Below are positions 23,801-33,391 of a stretch of 64,000 nucleotides of DNA, piece by piece (the first letter of the stretch is position 1; each line of letters opens with the position of its first letter). Below the pieces are notes generated by a model that saw nothing but the letters and a program-made list of their open reading frames with translations, was not told the DNA's origin and ran no database searches. A program made the position numbers and the translations under genes. The stretch spans positions 250,108-314,107 of the forward strand of contig NW_020170472.1 in assembly GCF_000524195.1 (NCBI RefSeq), given 5' to 3'. Source of the DNA: Echinococcus granulosus (Eukaryota > Platyhelminthes > Cestoda > Cyclophyllidea > Taeniidae).

Positions 23801-26800
23801 TCCCTCGGGTTCGATGCGGGGGACTTCTCACCACCGGCCAAGTAGTTGTGCCTTTTTTAAAAAGGCTTTTCTTGCGCACCTTCAAGTTGTTTGAGTGAGC
23901 GATAAAATCCGTCCGCAGTACAAGTCACATCCACAAAGTATCATTTCACGAAGATGAAACAATGCAGAGTTGAGCCCTCCTGGCTAATGAATAGGATGTT
24001 CGTTAGCTAGGCGTCGGCATACAAGTCTGACCCCATCGTAGGCTAGACTAATGGACAGGTGGAAAGCCAGTCGACTCACGAATCGTGCATCTAGGTGATG
24101 GAGGGAAGACGCAAAGAACAGCAAATTCGTCAGTGGATGAAGCCTACAATGAGAAATGGAGCCCTTCTTCCCAGGAGTTTCCACGATCACCTATTTCCAG
24201 TTCCAGTAAGCGCAAACCAATTTTTTACCATTATCATCCAGTGGAGCTCATTACACGCATTTTCTCAACTAAGACGACCAGAACGATGCGCACTTTCACC
24301 TCACTGTTTCAAAAGGACAGTCCTCTCAAGGATTAGGGAGCTTTCTTTGATAAATACAACAACGTACTCGAAGTCAAAGGGCATTTCTGGGGAGTTTAGT
24401 ATTCTTATCACACCCTGCACCTTCTGCAGGAGCTCCGCAACAAAAAAGGCAGAAGCTTTGCAACCGAGGTAAACTTACCTTAACTATTCAATCATCCGCA
24501 TTCAGCTGCCCACCTACTTATCCACCCACCCACCCATCCATCTATCCATCCAACCTGTGTCCTTCCGTCCGCCCATCCATCCACTTTTGTGTCCGCCTGT
24601 TCATTCCAAATACATTCGCGCATTTGTTTGCTGCGGCAACTTATGTTAATATTGCCTTCCAGAATTCCTGCGATTTCTCATGCTTTTATGCAAAATAGAT
24701 AGGGTGTGCAAGTAAACAGAGCTCACCTTTTCCGAGGTCAATTTGGGGTCACCATCGCCATTGCTTACTGCGACTCAAAGTTGCGCAGTTCACACAAATA
24801 CAGTTAAGGAAATGCGTCGAATTTTTTGTGTAACCAGCCCCTAATCGACACGAAGATGGGTTCGTCTTGATTAATTTTGACATGTGTATTCTTTTACTTT
24901 GTAACCACGAAAAGCATGTAGACTTATAAAACCGCCAAAATTTGACAAGCATAAATTTGGTCGGAGTTATTTTGATGCCAATTGGTAGGAGCATTTGCTA
25001 AATCATTGGCAAGTCATCTGATCTGCACCTGTCCACCCTAAGAGTCAAGTTACCTTGACAGTGAGGCTACCAAAGTTTTGCGTGACATTTGCTTTGGAGC
25101 AACAGCAGGAGGTGTGGGGTGAGCTGAAAAGGCGCATCTCCTCAGACATGCGCTTTAATTGCGACTACGTTGTTGAATTCATCCATAAGAGGTATACCAC
25201 CCTTGGGAGAACCTACTTTTTGTGGTAGCCAGGAGGCAGTCCGTATCACTACCAATCAGATTTGGGTGAAATTAGCGTGAGGAACTTCACTGGATTGGAC
25301 ACACACCATTTGGGAGGTGGTGATCCAAAAAACCACTCAGAGAATAGACTCGACAGAAGAGAGGTATCTGGTAAAGAAGGCACACTTCTTATTTTAGGGG
25401 ATCCAGGTGTTTAAATGCCAAGCATTACTCTTCTCTTGAAGTCACACACCACCCGTCACAAATTTTACCCACGAGGATAATCACATTTTGGAGTCAACTT
25501 GAAAATAGATGGCCTCGTCTCTGGCATTCTTCTTCTCCGGTTAACACTGCTTATTATCTTGGCACCGCTACTAGACGACCGCATGATTTGATGCGAAATA
25601 ACACAGAAGATGAAAACGGATTTTGACTTAGTTTTCTTCGATCTTAGCGCCAAAATGTTCCTCAAAAGTGTCGTTTGCATTTAGTCAACTTAGAGAGGCC
25701 TGTCTTATTTGCAAAAGGGAAGAAAGAAATAGCTTCATAAAGCTGTGCCCACTTTCAAAAGTTGCCAAAATTAATCGTAAAGTATTGAATGTCTGTCTTA
25801 CTTTTCTCTGATTTTTCTTTTATAATTACCTTATTAATGAGAAAAACGGATAGAAGAGGGATTTACTATCCGCGATGGAACTCGTAACTCTTTTTTTGCA
25901 AAGTACCGGGAGTGCAGATGTCGAAGGCACCGCTGCACCTCCATCACCATGTGTGCTCTGTACAAGAGACGTGTATATATCCTACACCATTACCTAAGAG
26001 CGGATTGTATAATCTAAAAGTGACAATCTTTAATCGTCTAGTAAGCCACATACAAACTCTAATGCAATGATAAGCAAAGTAATAGAAGAGCGGTCTTGCC
26101 TGCGCCTAGTTGAACTCAGCCTAGACGCACAGCGTAAAAATCCCCAGGTGACTAAAAATGTATTTACAGGCGTCTTAACATATGCTCTCCAAATGTTTCT
26201 TCCTTGAGGTAAGGCGACTCAAAGATGGTAAAAGATTTTCAAACAGGCCTTTACAACTTTTAGAGAGTAAGGCATAAAAGAAAAAGGTATTAATTAACGA
26301 ATTACCGTAGCGTCCTTTATATAAAAAACAACAGTTTGGTTAATAAAGAATAAATTTAATTCGTTGAATGTTTACTTTACTGTCCCAAGAAACAAAATAT
26401 TTAAATGATTCAGTAAAATAATTTTCAATTCCTTAAAAGGCAATTACTTCCAGAAAGGCTTCACATCACATTACTAAAGGAGGAATCAGAAACGCAAGGT
26501 TTTTTAAAAAAGGTGTGCACTCTTCAGCAACAAAAAAGGGACTGAGAGTGCGCAATGGTATGTGGAATAAATGAAACAAATATCAATCACTCGCCGACAT
26601 GCCCTCATTTACATTGGTATTTTAAGGACATATATTTGGACTACATTTGGGAATTAAAGATACTAACAATGGTAGGAGGCACAACTAATTTCCAGTTAAA
26701 TGCAGATATAAATTTATTTAGGGTGCATAACATGGGATTTTACTCCTCAAATCCATGCACTATGTGTAGAGTAAGGATGGAGTTCGTCAAGAAGAAACGT

Positions 26801-27107
26801 AGGTAAAATATTAAAAACACGGACAGTGAATCATTATGGATCATAAAAAGTATTTGAGTAATTACGCATTGCATAGTGTCACACACTATACAAAAATCAA
26901 ATAAATAGGGCAATTTACTTTAGCGAGGTCAAGGAGAGCAACAGATCCACCACTGTTAAAACCGGTAGCGACGGTAAGAAAGTACTCCGAACAGGCAGCA
27001 AGATGACCGTAGTGAATGGCATTTGAAATTGGTACACCCTCAAATCCAGCCTCTGCTCCAGCAGGAAACCACAGGGGATTCGAAGTGTGCAACAATGGGG
27101 AGGGCAT
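11850..27107 (-). CDS. Coronin-family protein (Coro7/POD1-like propeller) with very long novel tail
   Basis: Twenty-five exons join without a phase conflict: 26919-27107, 23394-23504, 22548-22703, 21657-21938, 21034-21138, 20901-20991, 20080-20723, 19734-19834, 19525-19573, 19227-19481, 17675-17915, 16660-16742, 16262-16375, 15468-15536, 15102-15182, 14523-14603, 14204-14293, 14053-14118, 13655-13723, 13410-13583, 12792-12839, 12661-12708, 12517-12591, 12182-12383 and 11850-12055. The sum is about 1209 residues. Residues 1-330 form a coronin WD40 propeller ([73 protein letters not shown]). The coronin extension follows ([23 protein letters not shown]). Coronins bind F-actin; the Coro7/POD1 group also acts in Golgi traffic. 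The tail has an acidic run, an SH3-ligand-like PPPIPPKPK and Ser/Thr-rich segments, and I recognise no second propeller. The start is uncertain: the frame stays open to a possible acceptor at 27125, so a further 5' exon may exist. Tail exons rest on splice logic only. Confidence 0.8.
13010..13180. repeat. ATCC tetranucleotide repeat
   Basis: An imperfect catc/atcc tract with several perfect runs lies in the coronin intron between exons 20 and 21. Apparent open frames over it encode Ile-His-Pro-Ser repeats and are artefacts of the tetranucleotide. Confidence 0.85.
16530..16755 (-). repeat. Tandem duplication covering coronin exon 12
   Basis: Two related segments lie about 139 bp apart. Each contains cgcgtcgga, then gagcttgtctgcttt or gagcttgtctgcttc, then a tract ending at a gcag acceptor (minus strand). 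The upper copy is the modelled exon 12 (16660-16742). The lower copy (about 16525-16612) has an acceptor at the same place and a frame compatible with the preceding exon, but ends at TGA with no donor. It is either a decayed duplicate exon or an alternative last exon. Confidence 0.6.
24510..24605. repeat. ATCC/CACC simple repeat in coronin intron
   Basis: A tract of cacccacccacccatccatctatccatcc character lies in the 3.4-kb intron between coronin exons 1 and 2. It is the same repeat type as at 13.0 kb. Confidence 0.7.
25022..25411 (+). pseudogene. Open frame with one stop inside coronin intron, unrecognised
   Basis: On the strand opposite to coronin, one frame is open for 68 codons, has a single TAG at 25226-25228, and continues open for 61 codons to TAA at 25412-25414. 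The predicted peptide has ordinary protein-like composition ([20 protein letters not shown], then [20 protein letters not shown]), unlike the low-complexity frames around it. I do not recognise the family. A relic of a mobile element or retrocopy, or chance, are all possible. Confidence 0.3.
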
Positions 27108-27134
27108 TTTTGGAATAAAGATGTGCTAAAAGTT

Positions 27135-27908
27135 GCCAAAATGTTCCATAAAAAAATAAAAAATACGTTTGGTTTTTGCAGCAAAAACGACCGCAAAATA
27201 ATATATGGGGAATCAAAGCAAAAAATTTGGCTATAATTAAACAGTAAACGTGAAAATAATTTTAATTCGGAAAAGGTGAAGGGTGATATTCTCAAAATTG
27301 TGCGCTCATTGACCTAGAAAAGTTCAATTTGAAGCCATTTAAACTAACTTCAAAATAAATTTGTATTATTTAGGACCTAAAAAGTGCAGCAGTTGAATTA
27401 GTTTTTTACGACTGTTTTTCGCAAAATTTTGCAGCAATTTGGATGGCTCAACTGTTTCATCGATAACAATGAGTGGTTTGTAGAAAATGGCCAAATTTTC
27501 AGTTAAAATAAAGATCGTCGCAATGTTTTGCGCAAGTAAGTTGGCTAAAAGCATAAAGATGTTAGGATCGTATTTTGAGCTTTCCTAAAATATACATTTT
27601 AGTTCCCTTTTTACACATCGGTACATGAATTTACTAATATTATTTAGGCGACAGAATGCAACTTTTCCCGTTTTGCACTAATTGAAGCATTTTTTAACTA
27701 GGTATACATAAGCAGCTATTTTATGCAAAGGTCTAAGCCCTTGTATATTCGCCGTTTTTTCGTTCAATGTATTTCGAAATGTTAAGCACGTAGGGTAATT
27801 TCGGAAAGGCCCTCATACGCCCCATTACATTACCGTGTATAGACATTTTGTTCTAAGCATTTTTAAAAATTAAATAGACGTAAAATTAAGGTAGAATACA
27901 TACACATA
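27135..27908. other. AT-rich region upstream of coronin exon 1
   Basis: If the coronin has a further 5' exon, it should lie here or beyond the retroelement. A minus-strand frame at 27366-27554 is open and carries Leu/Ile-rich and charged segments, but has no coronin N-terminal motif. I see nothing else. Confidence 0.35.
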
Positions 27909-28143
27909 TGTTATACTTATATCATTTTAATGTACATTTCAGCTAGGAGGCAAGGTTACGATTCGAATCCGGTGCCAGAGGCGTCTCTCAACCCTATGGT
28001 CGGATGCTGTTCCACCCCTCTCTAAACTTTGTGCTTGTTTTTCCGATTCGCCTACCCCTAATGAATATGTCAAAATAAGTCAACCGTGTTGTCCTAGGAG
28101 CACGAGTAACAGGGAAGGGGAGACCTGCGAGTATCACCCTACA
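27909..28143 (+). repeat. Left LTR of Gypsy element
   Basis: This matches 29992-30215 in direct orientation over its length, with shared words such as acagggaag, gagacctgcgagt and tcaaccg. It is followed at once by a primer-binding-like site. The two LTRs differ at many positions and by small indels, so the insertion is old. Confidence 0.75.
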
Positions 28144-28144
28144 C

Positions 28145-28690
28145 TGGTGGCAGCGGTGGGATGTTACATCTGAACAGTTTTGAGGCTTTCGGAGGACCGG
28201 GGGCGTCCGGAGTTCCTGCCGCTTCCTGGTTACTAGCTTGACCAATTGGCCCAACGAGTTAGTCTTTGCGTTGCAGAGCTTCTCAGCCAACGCGGGAGGT
28301 GGGACTCCGTTCTAAACTGGACCGTTACCCAGTTAGCGACCTTGTTTGGAGGACAGCCACGGAAAGTACGTTCAGCTAGAAGTTGAATCTTCTTGGCGTA
28401 CTCTTCGTCGTCCTCGTCAGCTTTTTGGAAACACAGGAGGAAGTCCCTGGCAGGGGTTTGCTCTTCTTGGTCGATGACGGGTTGAGCCAATGTATCGCAG
28501 CATTGGTCATCGTCGGTGTCGTGGATGATGCCGGTTCTGACTGCGGACACAAATAAATGAGGAAGGGCGCGGAGAATAAGGGCTATTTTTTGACAATAGG
28601 GATAGAGAGGAAGGTTGGGTTTGGCGGTTAAGAGCCAATTTTCGAAATTCATATTTTCTTCGAAAGGGGGTAGGTCTGCCGGCGCTGCCA
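28145..28690 (-). pseudogene. Gag-like fragment in inverted orientation
   Basis: The minus-strand frame 28233-28772 reads an LTR/leader-derived stretch, then a gag-like segment (FEENMNFENWLL, LLCFQKADEDDEEYAKKIQL, LAERTFRGCPPNKVANWVTV). The frame shifts near 28290 and the match continues in another frame (AEKLCNAKTNSLGQLVKL) to the left LTR boundary. The F-x-x-A-x-E-x-x-x-x-Y-A-x-K-x-x-x-L-A pattern is typical of capsid regions in flatworm Gypsy elements. It is opposite in strand to the pol remnants that follow, so the two parts cannot come from one intact element. Confidence 0.6.
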
Positions 28691-28694
28691 CCAG

Positions 28695-28788
28695 TGCAGG
28701 GCGAGACCCACCGGTCTCCTCTTCCCTGTTCCTAGTGTTCTTAGATGAGCCCGGTTGATTCAATTTATACATATTTATTAGGGGTAGA
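28695..28788 (-). repeat. Inverted partial LTR
   Basis: The reverse complement matches the last part of the flanking LTRs, including aacagggaagaggagacc and the terminal ccctgca followed by ctggtggcagcg. It marks the 5' end of the minus-strand element whose gag follows at 28690-28145. Confidence 0.7.
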
Positions 28789-29880
28789 TGGATTGGGAAA
28801 ACAAGTACAAAGTTTGGATGGGAACGGGCTTTACGGATTTCAAACGATGCCCTTTGGACTCTGTAACGCGGTGGCTACCTTCCAACGCCTCATGCGAACA
28901 CCTCTGGTCGGCCTGTTCCCAAAGCATCGCATTATCTCTTGACGATATTCCCGTTTTTGGTGGAGTTATTCAAGAGCATAATGCCAACCTGAAACCAGTG
29001 TTGGACCGCCTACAGGATGCAGGGTTAACCCTGAACCCGAAGAAGTGCCGTTTCCTGCAACGCTCGGTCACATTCCTGGGACATACAGCCTCGTAGAATG
29101 GAATAGCAGTCACCGACGACCGTGCAAAACAAGTGAGGACATGGTCTACAACAAAAAACCAGACGGAGTTCTGCGGTTCCCGGGTCTAACAAATTATTAC
29201 CGCCGTTTCGTAGAGGCTCTTGCTAAGATCGCCAGTCCGCTACATAAATTAGCCGAAAAGCAGGCGAAGTAGAATTTTAAGTGGGAGAAAGAGCACGATG
29301 AGGCGTTTAAGGAACTGAAGCGAATGCTCTGCTCCGCTCCGATCCTATCACTACGAAACTTCGAATCGAGCGCTCCACTGTTTGTACTGGATACCCATGC
29401 GAGCGACGCTGCCGTGGGTGGTGTACTTTCGTAAAAGGCCAAAAACGGAAGGGCACACGTCATTGCCTACGCGAGTACAAGATTCGGTAAGAAAATGAGA
29501 CAGAAAATCGCAACACAACGTGAGTTGGTCGCTATCCGCTCAATGGTTAGACACTTCAGACATTACCTGATAGCGAGGAAGTTCGTTGTTAAAAAACAAT
29601 GGAGGAGGTTGCTCGTTTGGTTGCACTCTGGTACGAAGAACTCCAACAGCATAATTTTACAGTCCAATTCCGAGAAGGGCGACCCAGTGCAAATTTACAG
29701 GCCGGTTCCCCCACCTGGAACACACCGCACAAGTTCCATCGCCCATGGAGCAGGGACCCATTTCGGATGGTGAGGGCGCTCTCACCTACAAACTACCTCG
29801 TCCGCAACGCACAACTGCGTACCCAGCCGTCAACCGTTCACCACAGCAAGACCCTACAAAGGACCACCACCGCTTGGATA
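28789..29880 (+). pseudogene. Pol remnants (RT, RNase H-like, integrase tail)
   Basis: Reverse transcriptase covers about 28820-29090 across two frames, with the shift near 28915. The expected YxDD box reads SLDD, with Ser where Tyr is usual. The connection region follows to about 29280, then an RNase H-like stretch to about 29600, with internal stops. From about 29640 the sequence jumps to the end of integrase and the element tail. A deletion has therefore removed the zinc-finger and catalytic core. Confidence 0.7.
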
Positions 29881-29991
29881 TGAAGGTGAGATTTATGCCC
29901 TGACCGAGGACAGGAGACTACCGGTTGGGAATTCCGCGAGGAGCTCATAAGTGGTAGCACTGGGGACGGTGCTAAAAGGACGAGGGGGCTA

Positions 29992-30215
29992 TGTAATACT
30001 TATATGGTTTTAATGTACCTTTTAGGGACGAGACAAGGTGACAATTCGAACCGGGTGACAGAGTCGGCGTCTCCCAAGCCTGAGTGTGATCGCGGTTTCT
30101 TCCCTCCCTAAACTTTTTATTTTTTTTTCTAATAAATATGCCGAATTTAAATCAACCGGGTCATTTTAAGAGCACTAGGAACAGGGAAGAGGAGACCTGC
30201 GAGTCTCGCCCTGCA
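29992..30215 (+). repeat. Right LTR of Gypsy element
   Basis: Direct repeat of 27909-28143, starting right after a polypurine-like tract. Downstream, 30216-30240 (ctctagtacttgg...) does not match the primer-binding-like sequence after the left LTR, so the LTR ends at about 30215. Confidence 0.72.
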
Positions 30216-31586
30216 CTCTAGTACTTGGGGCTACTGTCATGACCCGGGGGTCGGCCTCTCCGGTAGGGTTACAACCGCTGCGATCCAAAGTAGCCACTTT
30301 GCCAAGTTTTAATAATTTGCCTGCCTCCTCCCCCCCTTTGAGTGTTGTCCCCAACTCTTCCCTAGTTTAGCCTCCCGTGTCTGCTATGCAAATTAAGTGG
30401 TGGAGTGGGGAAACGCCGACAAACCCTCCCTGTCGGCAATCGAATTTTAATGCAGCTTAGGGCATGCTTCACCGCAGCTCCACCAGACCCTCTCGGTGAA
30501 TTTGGTGGATATGGCCTGTTTGAAAGAAATGCATCAGTGGTGGGGTAGTGTGTTGACCGCCACGCATATCCACAGCCAGTGGTGGAAACAATGCCACGGA
30601 GTTAAACATGCTTTCGTGGGGGGTACGTTTCCGCCTCCATTCCTTCCTGCCACATTTTTCTCTCCAGAGTTGCTCAGCCATATCTGTCGAGAAGGGAAGG
30701 TGTGGCATTTTCAAGTAATTAAGATCTGCCCATCGACATGGCATGCAGCTCCGTAAGGGAACTTTCCTTTAGATGGTTCACAGCCAGTGTTGCTATCGTC
30801 GTAAACAGCATTCCTGCGGCACAAAGGACTGGGGCAGTTTCTAAGGTGGATACATTTTNNNNNNNNNNNNNNNNNNNNNNNNNNNNNNNNNNNNNNNNNN
30901 NNNNNNNNNNNNNNNNNNNNNNNNNNNNNNNNNNNNNNNNNNNNNNNNNNNNNNNNNNAGGTGGGTAAAATCGACGGAGGCCCGGATGGGCTCTACTGGC
31001 ATGGCGCGGAAGCGGCGAAGGCGCATTTACGGGGCGCGTGAGTGACGCCTTTGCCGCAAAACTTGCATACGGAGTCGGGATTTGCAACCGAACAAAGAGC
31101 AGGCCTTTGGAGACTTTTAATTAATTCACCCTTTCGACTTTTCCCATTTTAAGTGCTTATTCTAACTTTCCACCTTTATAATACGTTCTAGCTACTACTT
31201 CTCTTCACCTTCACTTTCTGACCTTAAAAACAATTTTGAAAACTTGACTGCATTACGCATTTGTTTTAAATATACCCTAGTAGGTGAGAAGCGGTTATTT
31301 CATGAAAATTTCCCGCCTGACTGAATGCCGCTGACCTCTGAATCCTTCTATATCACTTTTCCAGCAAAATGTACTCTCTCAACCAGACCGCCCAAGTTTT
31401 TTGGAGGAAGAAAGAGTGCATTTTTGAGCTTGCAATGCATGTATATTCAGCGCATCTATGCATGTGTGTATTTTATTCCCCATTGTACGCATGTACGCTG
31501 TGTCTGTGCGTGCACGCCTGCATAACGGAAATGAAGGACCGATTTGGGGTTGAGGTGGCTAGGTAAGCGGGCAGGCGGGGACATCA
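30216..31586. other. Region around assembly gap without a gene
   Basis: Part of this stretch (about 30230-30850 and 30959-31080) is GC-richer and has open frames on both strands, but none shows a family signature or splice structure. It may be further retroelement or segmental-repeat material. A 100-N gap interrupts it. From 31090 to 31590 it is AT-rich and lies downstream of the C11orf54-like stop, so it should hold that gene's 3' UTR. Confidence 0.4.
30859..30958. other. Assembly gap (100 N)
   Basis: A run of exactly 100 N. A round 100 usually denotes a gap of unknown size, so distances across it are not reliable. Confidence 0.99.
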
Positions 31587-33391
31587 CTAGTTGTGCACAG
31601 GTTTGTCTTGGCGGTAGAGCTTCTTAGCCGGTGTCAAGTACACTGTGTAGGTGGCCTTCTCGGGGCAAATATCATTTTCAAAGTGACCTGTAAGCAGGCG
31701 ACTTGCATTCCAACAATAGAAGGAGGCCATGCTAAAGCCCATCTTTTTCTTTGAGAGAAAAAGAGGATGTAAAAAAAGCCCTAATAGACCTTGTTGCAGA
31801 GGCAGGCATCAGTCAAACTAACCGGATCATGAGAGAGCACGGTACCCACACCAATGATGGGACCGTCAATGTTGAAAGACGTCTGGTATTTCTTTAGGCA
31901 CGGGAAGGTGTGATAGGGCTCCTGTGGCAGCTCGCACTAAAATCACAAGAATGCGACAATTTACCCATTCCTTGATGATAAAATTAAGGTAAGGTTTAAA
32001 AAACTTTGCTGGCTCAAAGCTCACTCACCAGTACACTGGCCTGAGCTCCGCTATTTTGCAAGTAGAAGACACCACCCAAGGCCATGGGGAGCTCCTGTTT
32101 GGAGAACTTGTCATAGAGAGCCGCCTGCATAAGATCAATGATGCTCGGCCCACCGATTCGTTTGTGTGCCACTATCTCAACCACCTTGCCGGGCATTGCT
32201 TCGGTGATGAAAATTTGGCCCAGGGAAGAGAGCAGTGTGTTACTAGCTCGCTCCGATGATGGCGACCCACACTAAATTAGAAGTAAGAAGGTAGTAGACG
32301 TGGTGTATTTTGCTATTTGGCAAATCGGCTTTCATCTATGCTGCCGAAATTGCAAGTTAATAAAGAAGCTACAAAGAGATGCCTTTACCTAGAAGTCGCA
32401 AATATTTGACAGATGGAACAAGTAATCTTTCATTAAAGGCAGAGAGGTTGGGCTCCGACGAACGACGGATGGATGCAAGGCTAGGCTAATGGGTTGATGC
32501 GGATCAGATTAAAGGGTGGATAAAATCAAAATTATAATGGTGTACTGAGTAAACTATAAATAGTAAAATAACAGATTTACAAGGCAATCTTAGCTTAAAA
32601 ATCATGGGTTTCTTAGGTGTTTGTGAGTGTTAAAATATTTTTCCCAAATGCTGCAAAGCAATTGCGATGATTCACACTCCGTCTCACTAAGAGGTATAAT
32701 GTTTGGTCTTACTTCAAACCTAAGAGGATGATCAAATTCTACGAACATATCTTTACAAACGTCACTAAATCAAGTATAGAATTCAAAGAAACTTTTACAA
32801 TCATAAAAATTGGGCGATTTAAGGAGCATCTAACTGTTATTTTAAAATGGTTAGTCTCAATGCTCAAAATGTGCTAGTAACTGATTGACTTACTTCTTTT
32901 GAGCAGAATCCTATGAGTGATCGATTGCATTGAAGACCACGAGTTGAATAGGTGATTTCAGTAGATACCTAGAGATTTTTAAAAGGAAATTACCATTATA
33001 TTTTTATTTATTGCTTAAACTTAAAATAATGCGGATATAACTTACTTCACACGGCTTTTTGTAACACTGGAACGGGCCAACTCCACCACCTAAAATCATT
33101 CCTTGGCAATGTCCAGTGTATTTTGTGATATCCATTATATCATAGAGCTAAAAGTACTATAACAAAAGAAAAGAAAATGTCTACTCTAGAGGGGTCAGCA
33201 CATGGAAGCAGATAGTCAAGACTTCCAACATTTGCAATTGTAGAATCACCGCATATGCCTTAAAAATTCTGGTAAAAAGAAAAAACACATACCAGACCGC
33301 CCTAAATAAAAGGGTCTTTGGTTGAGATTTGGACACTCAACAACCTTTGCAGTTAGGTGACCAAAGTACGGGGTAAGATAGCATTCGAGAG
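31587..33391 (-). CDS. C11orf54: C11orf54/PTD012-like ester hydrolase family protein (5' exon not found)
   Basis: Seven exons join in phase: 33293-33391, 33185-33258, 33046-33147, 32894-32968, 32029-32271, 31790-31936 and 31587-31748. They give about 300 residues, against 315 in human. Family signatures in order are KVVECPNLNQRPF, GICGDSTIANVGSLDYLLP, GMILGGGVGPFQ, MPGKVVEIVAHKRIGG, LGGVFYLQNSGA, IGVGTVLSHDP and the C-terminal LTPAKKLYRQDKP. The human protein is a zinc-containing ester hydrolase whose metal is held by histidines near the C-terminus. Here the corresponding HTHFF position reads MASFY, and of the later HYH only the first His seems kept (TGHFEND). Metal binding and catalysis are therefore doubtful. 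Introns 1 and 2 are 34 and 37 bp, and the last is 41 bp. The first exon (about 20 residues, phase 1) was not found upstream of 33391. Confidence 0.87.

Larger units (their letters stand above)
27909..30215 (+). mobile_element. Degenerate Ty3/Gypsy-type LTR retroelement, chimeric
   Basis: Two direct terminal repeats (27909-28143 and 29992-30215) begin TGTtatactt or TGTaatactt and end ccctaca or ccctgca. A primer-binding-like ctggtggcagcggtgggat follows the left one, and a purine-rich aaaaggacgaggggg precedes the right one. Between them lie a minus-strand gag-like frame joined to an inverted piece of LTR (28145-28788), then plus-strand pol remnants. These are reverse transcriptase (TMPFGLCNAVATFQRL and LDDIPVFG), RNase H-like (LFVLDTHASDAAVGGVLS) and an integrase C-terminal tail (FRMVRALSPTNYLVRN). 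The protease and integrase catalytic core are missing, and stops and frame shifts are frequent. I could not find a target-site duplication. The element is inactive. Confidence 0.85.

Noticed and set aside
27909..30215. Target-site duplication around the retroelement
   Set aside because: The 4-6 bases next to the two LTR ends do not match, so none can be claimed; rearrangement of the element may have removed it.
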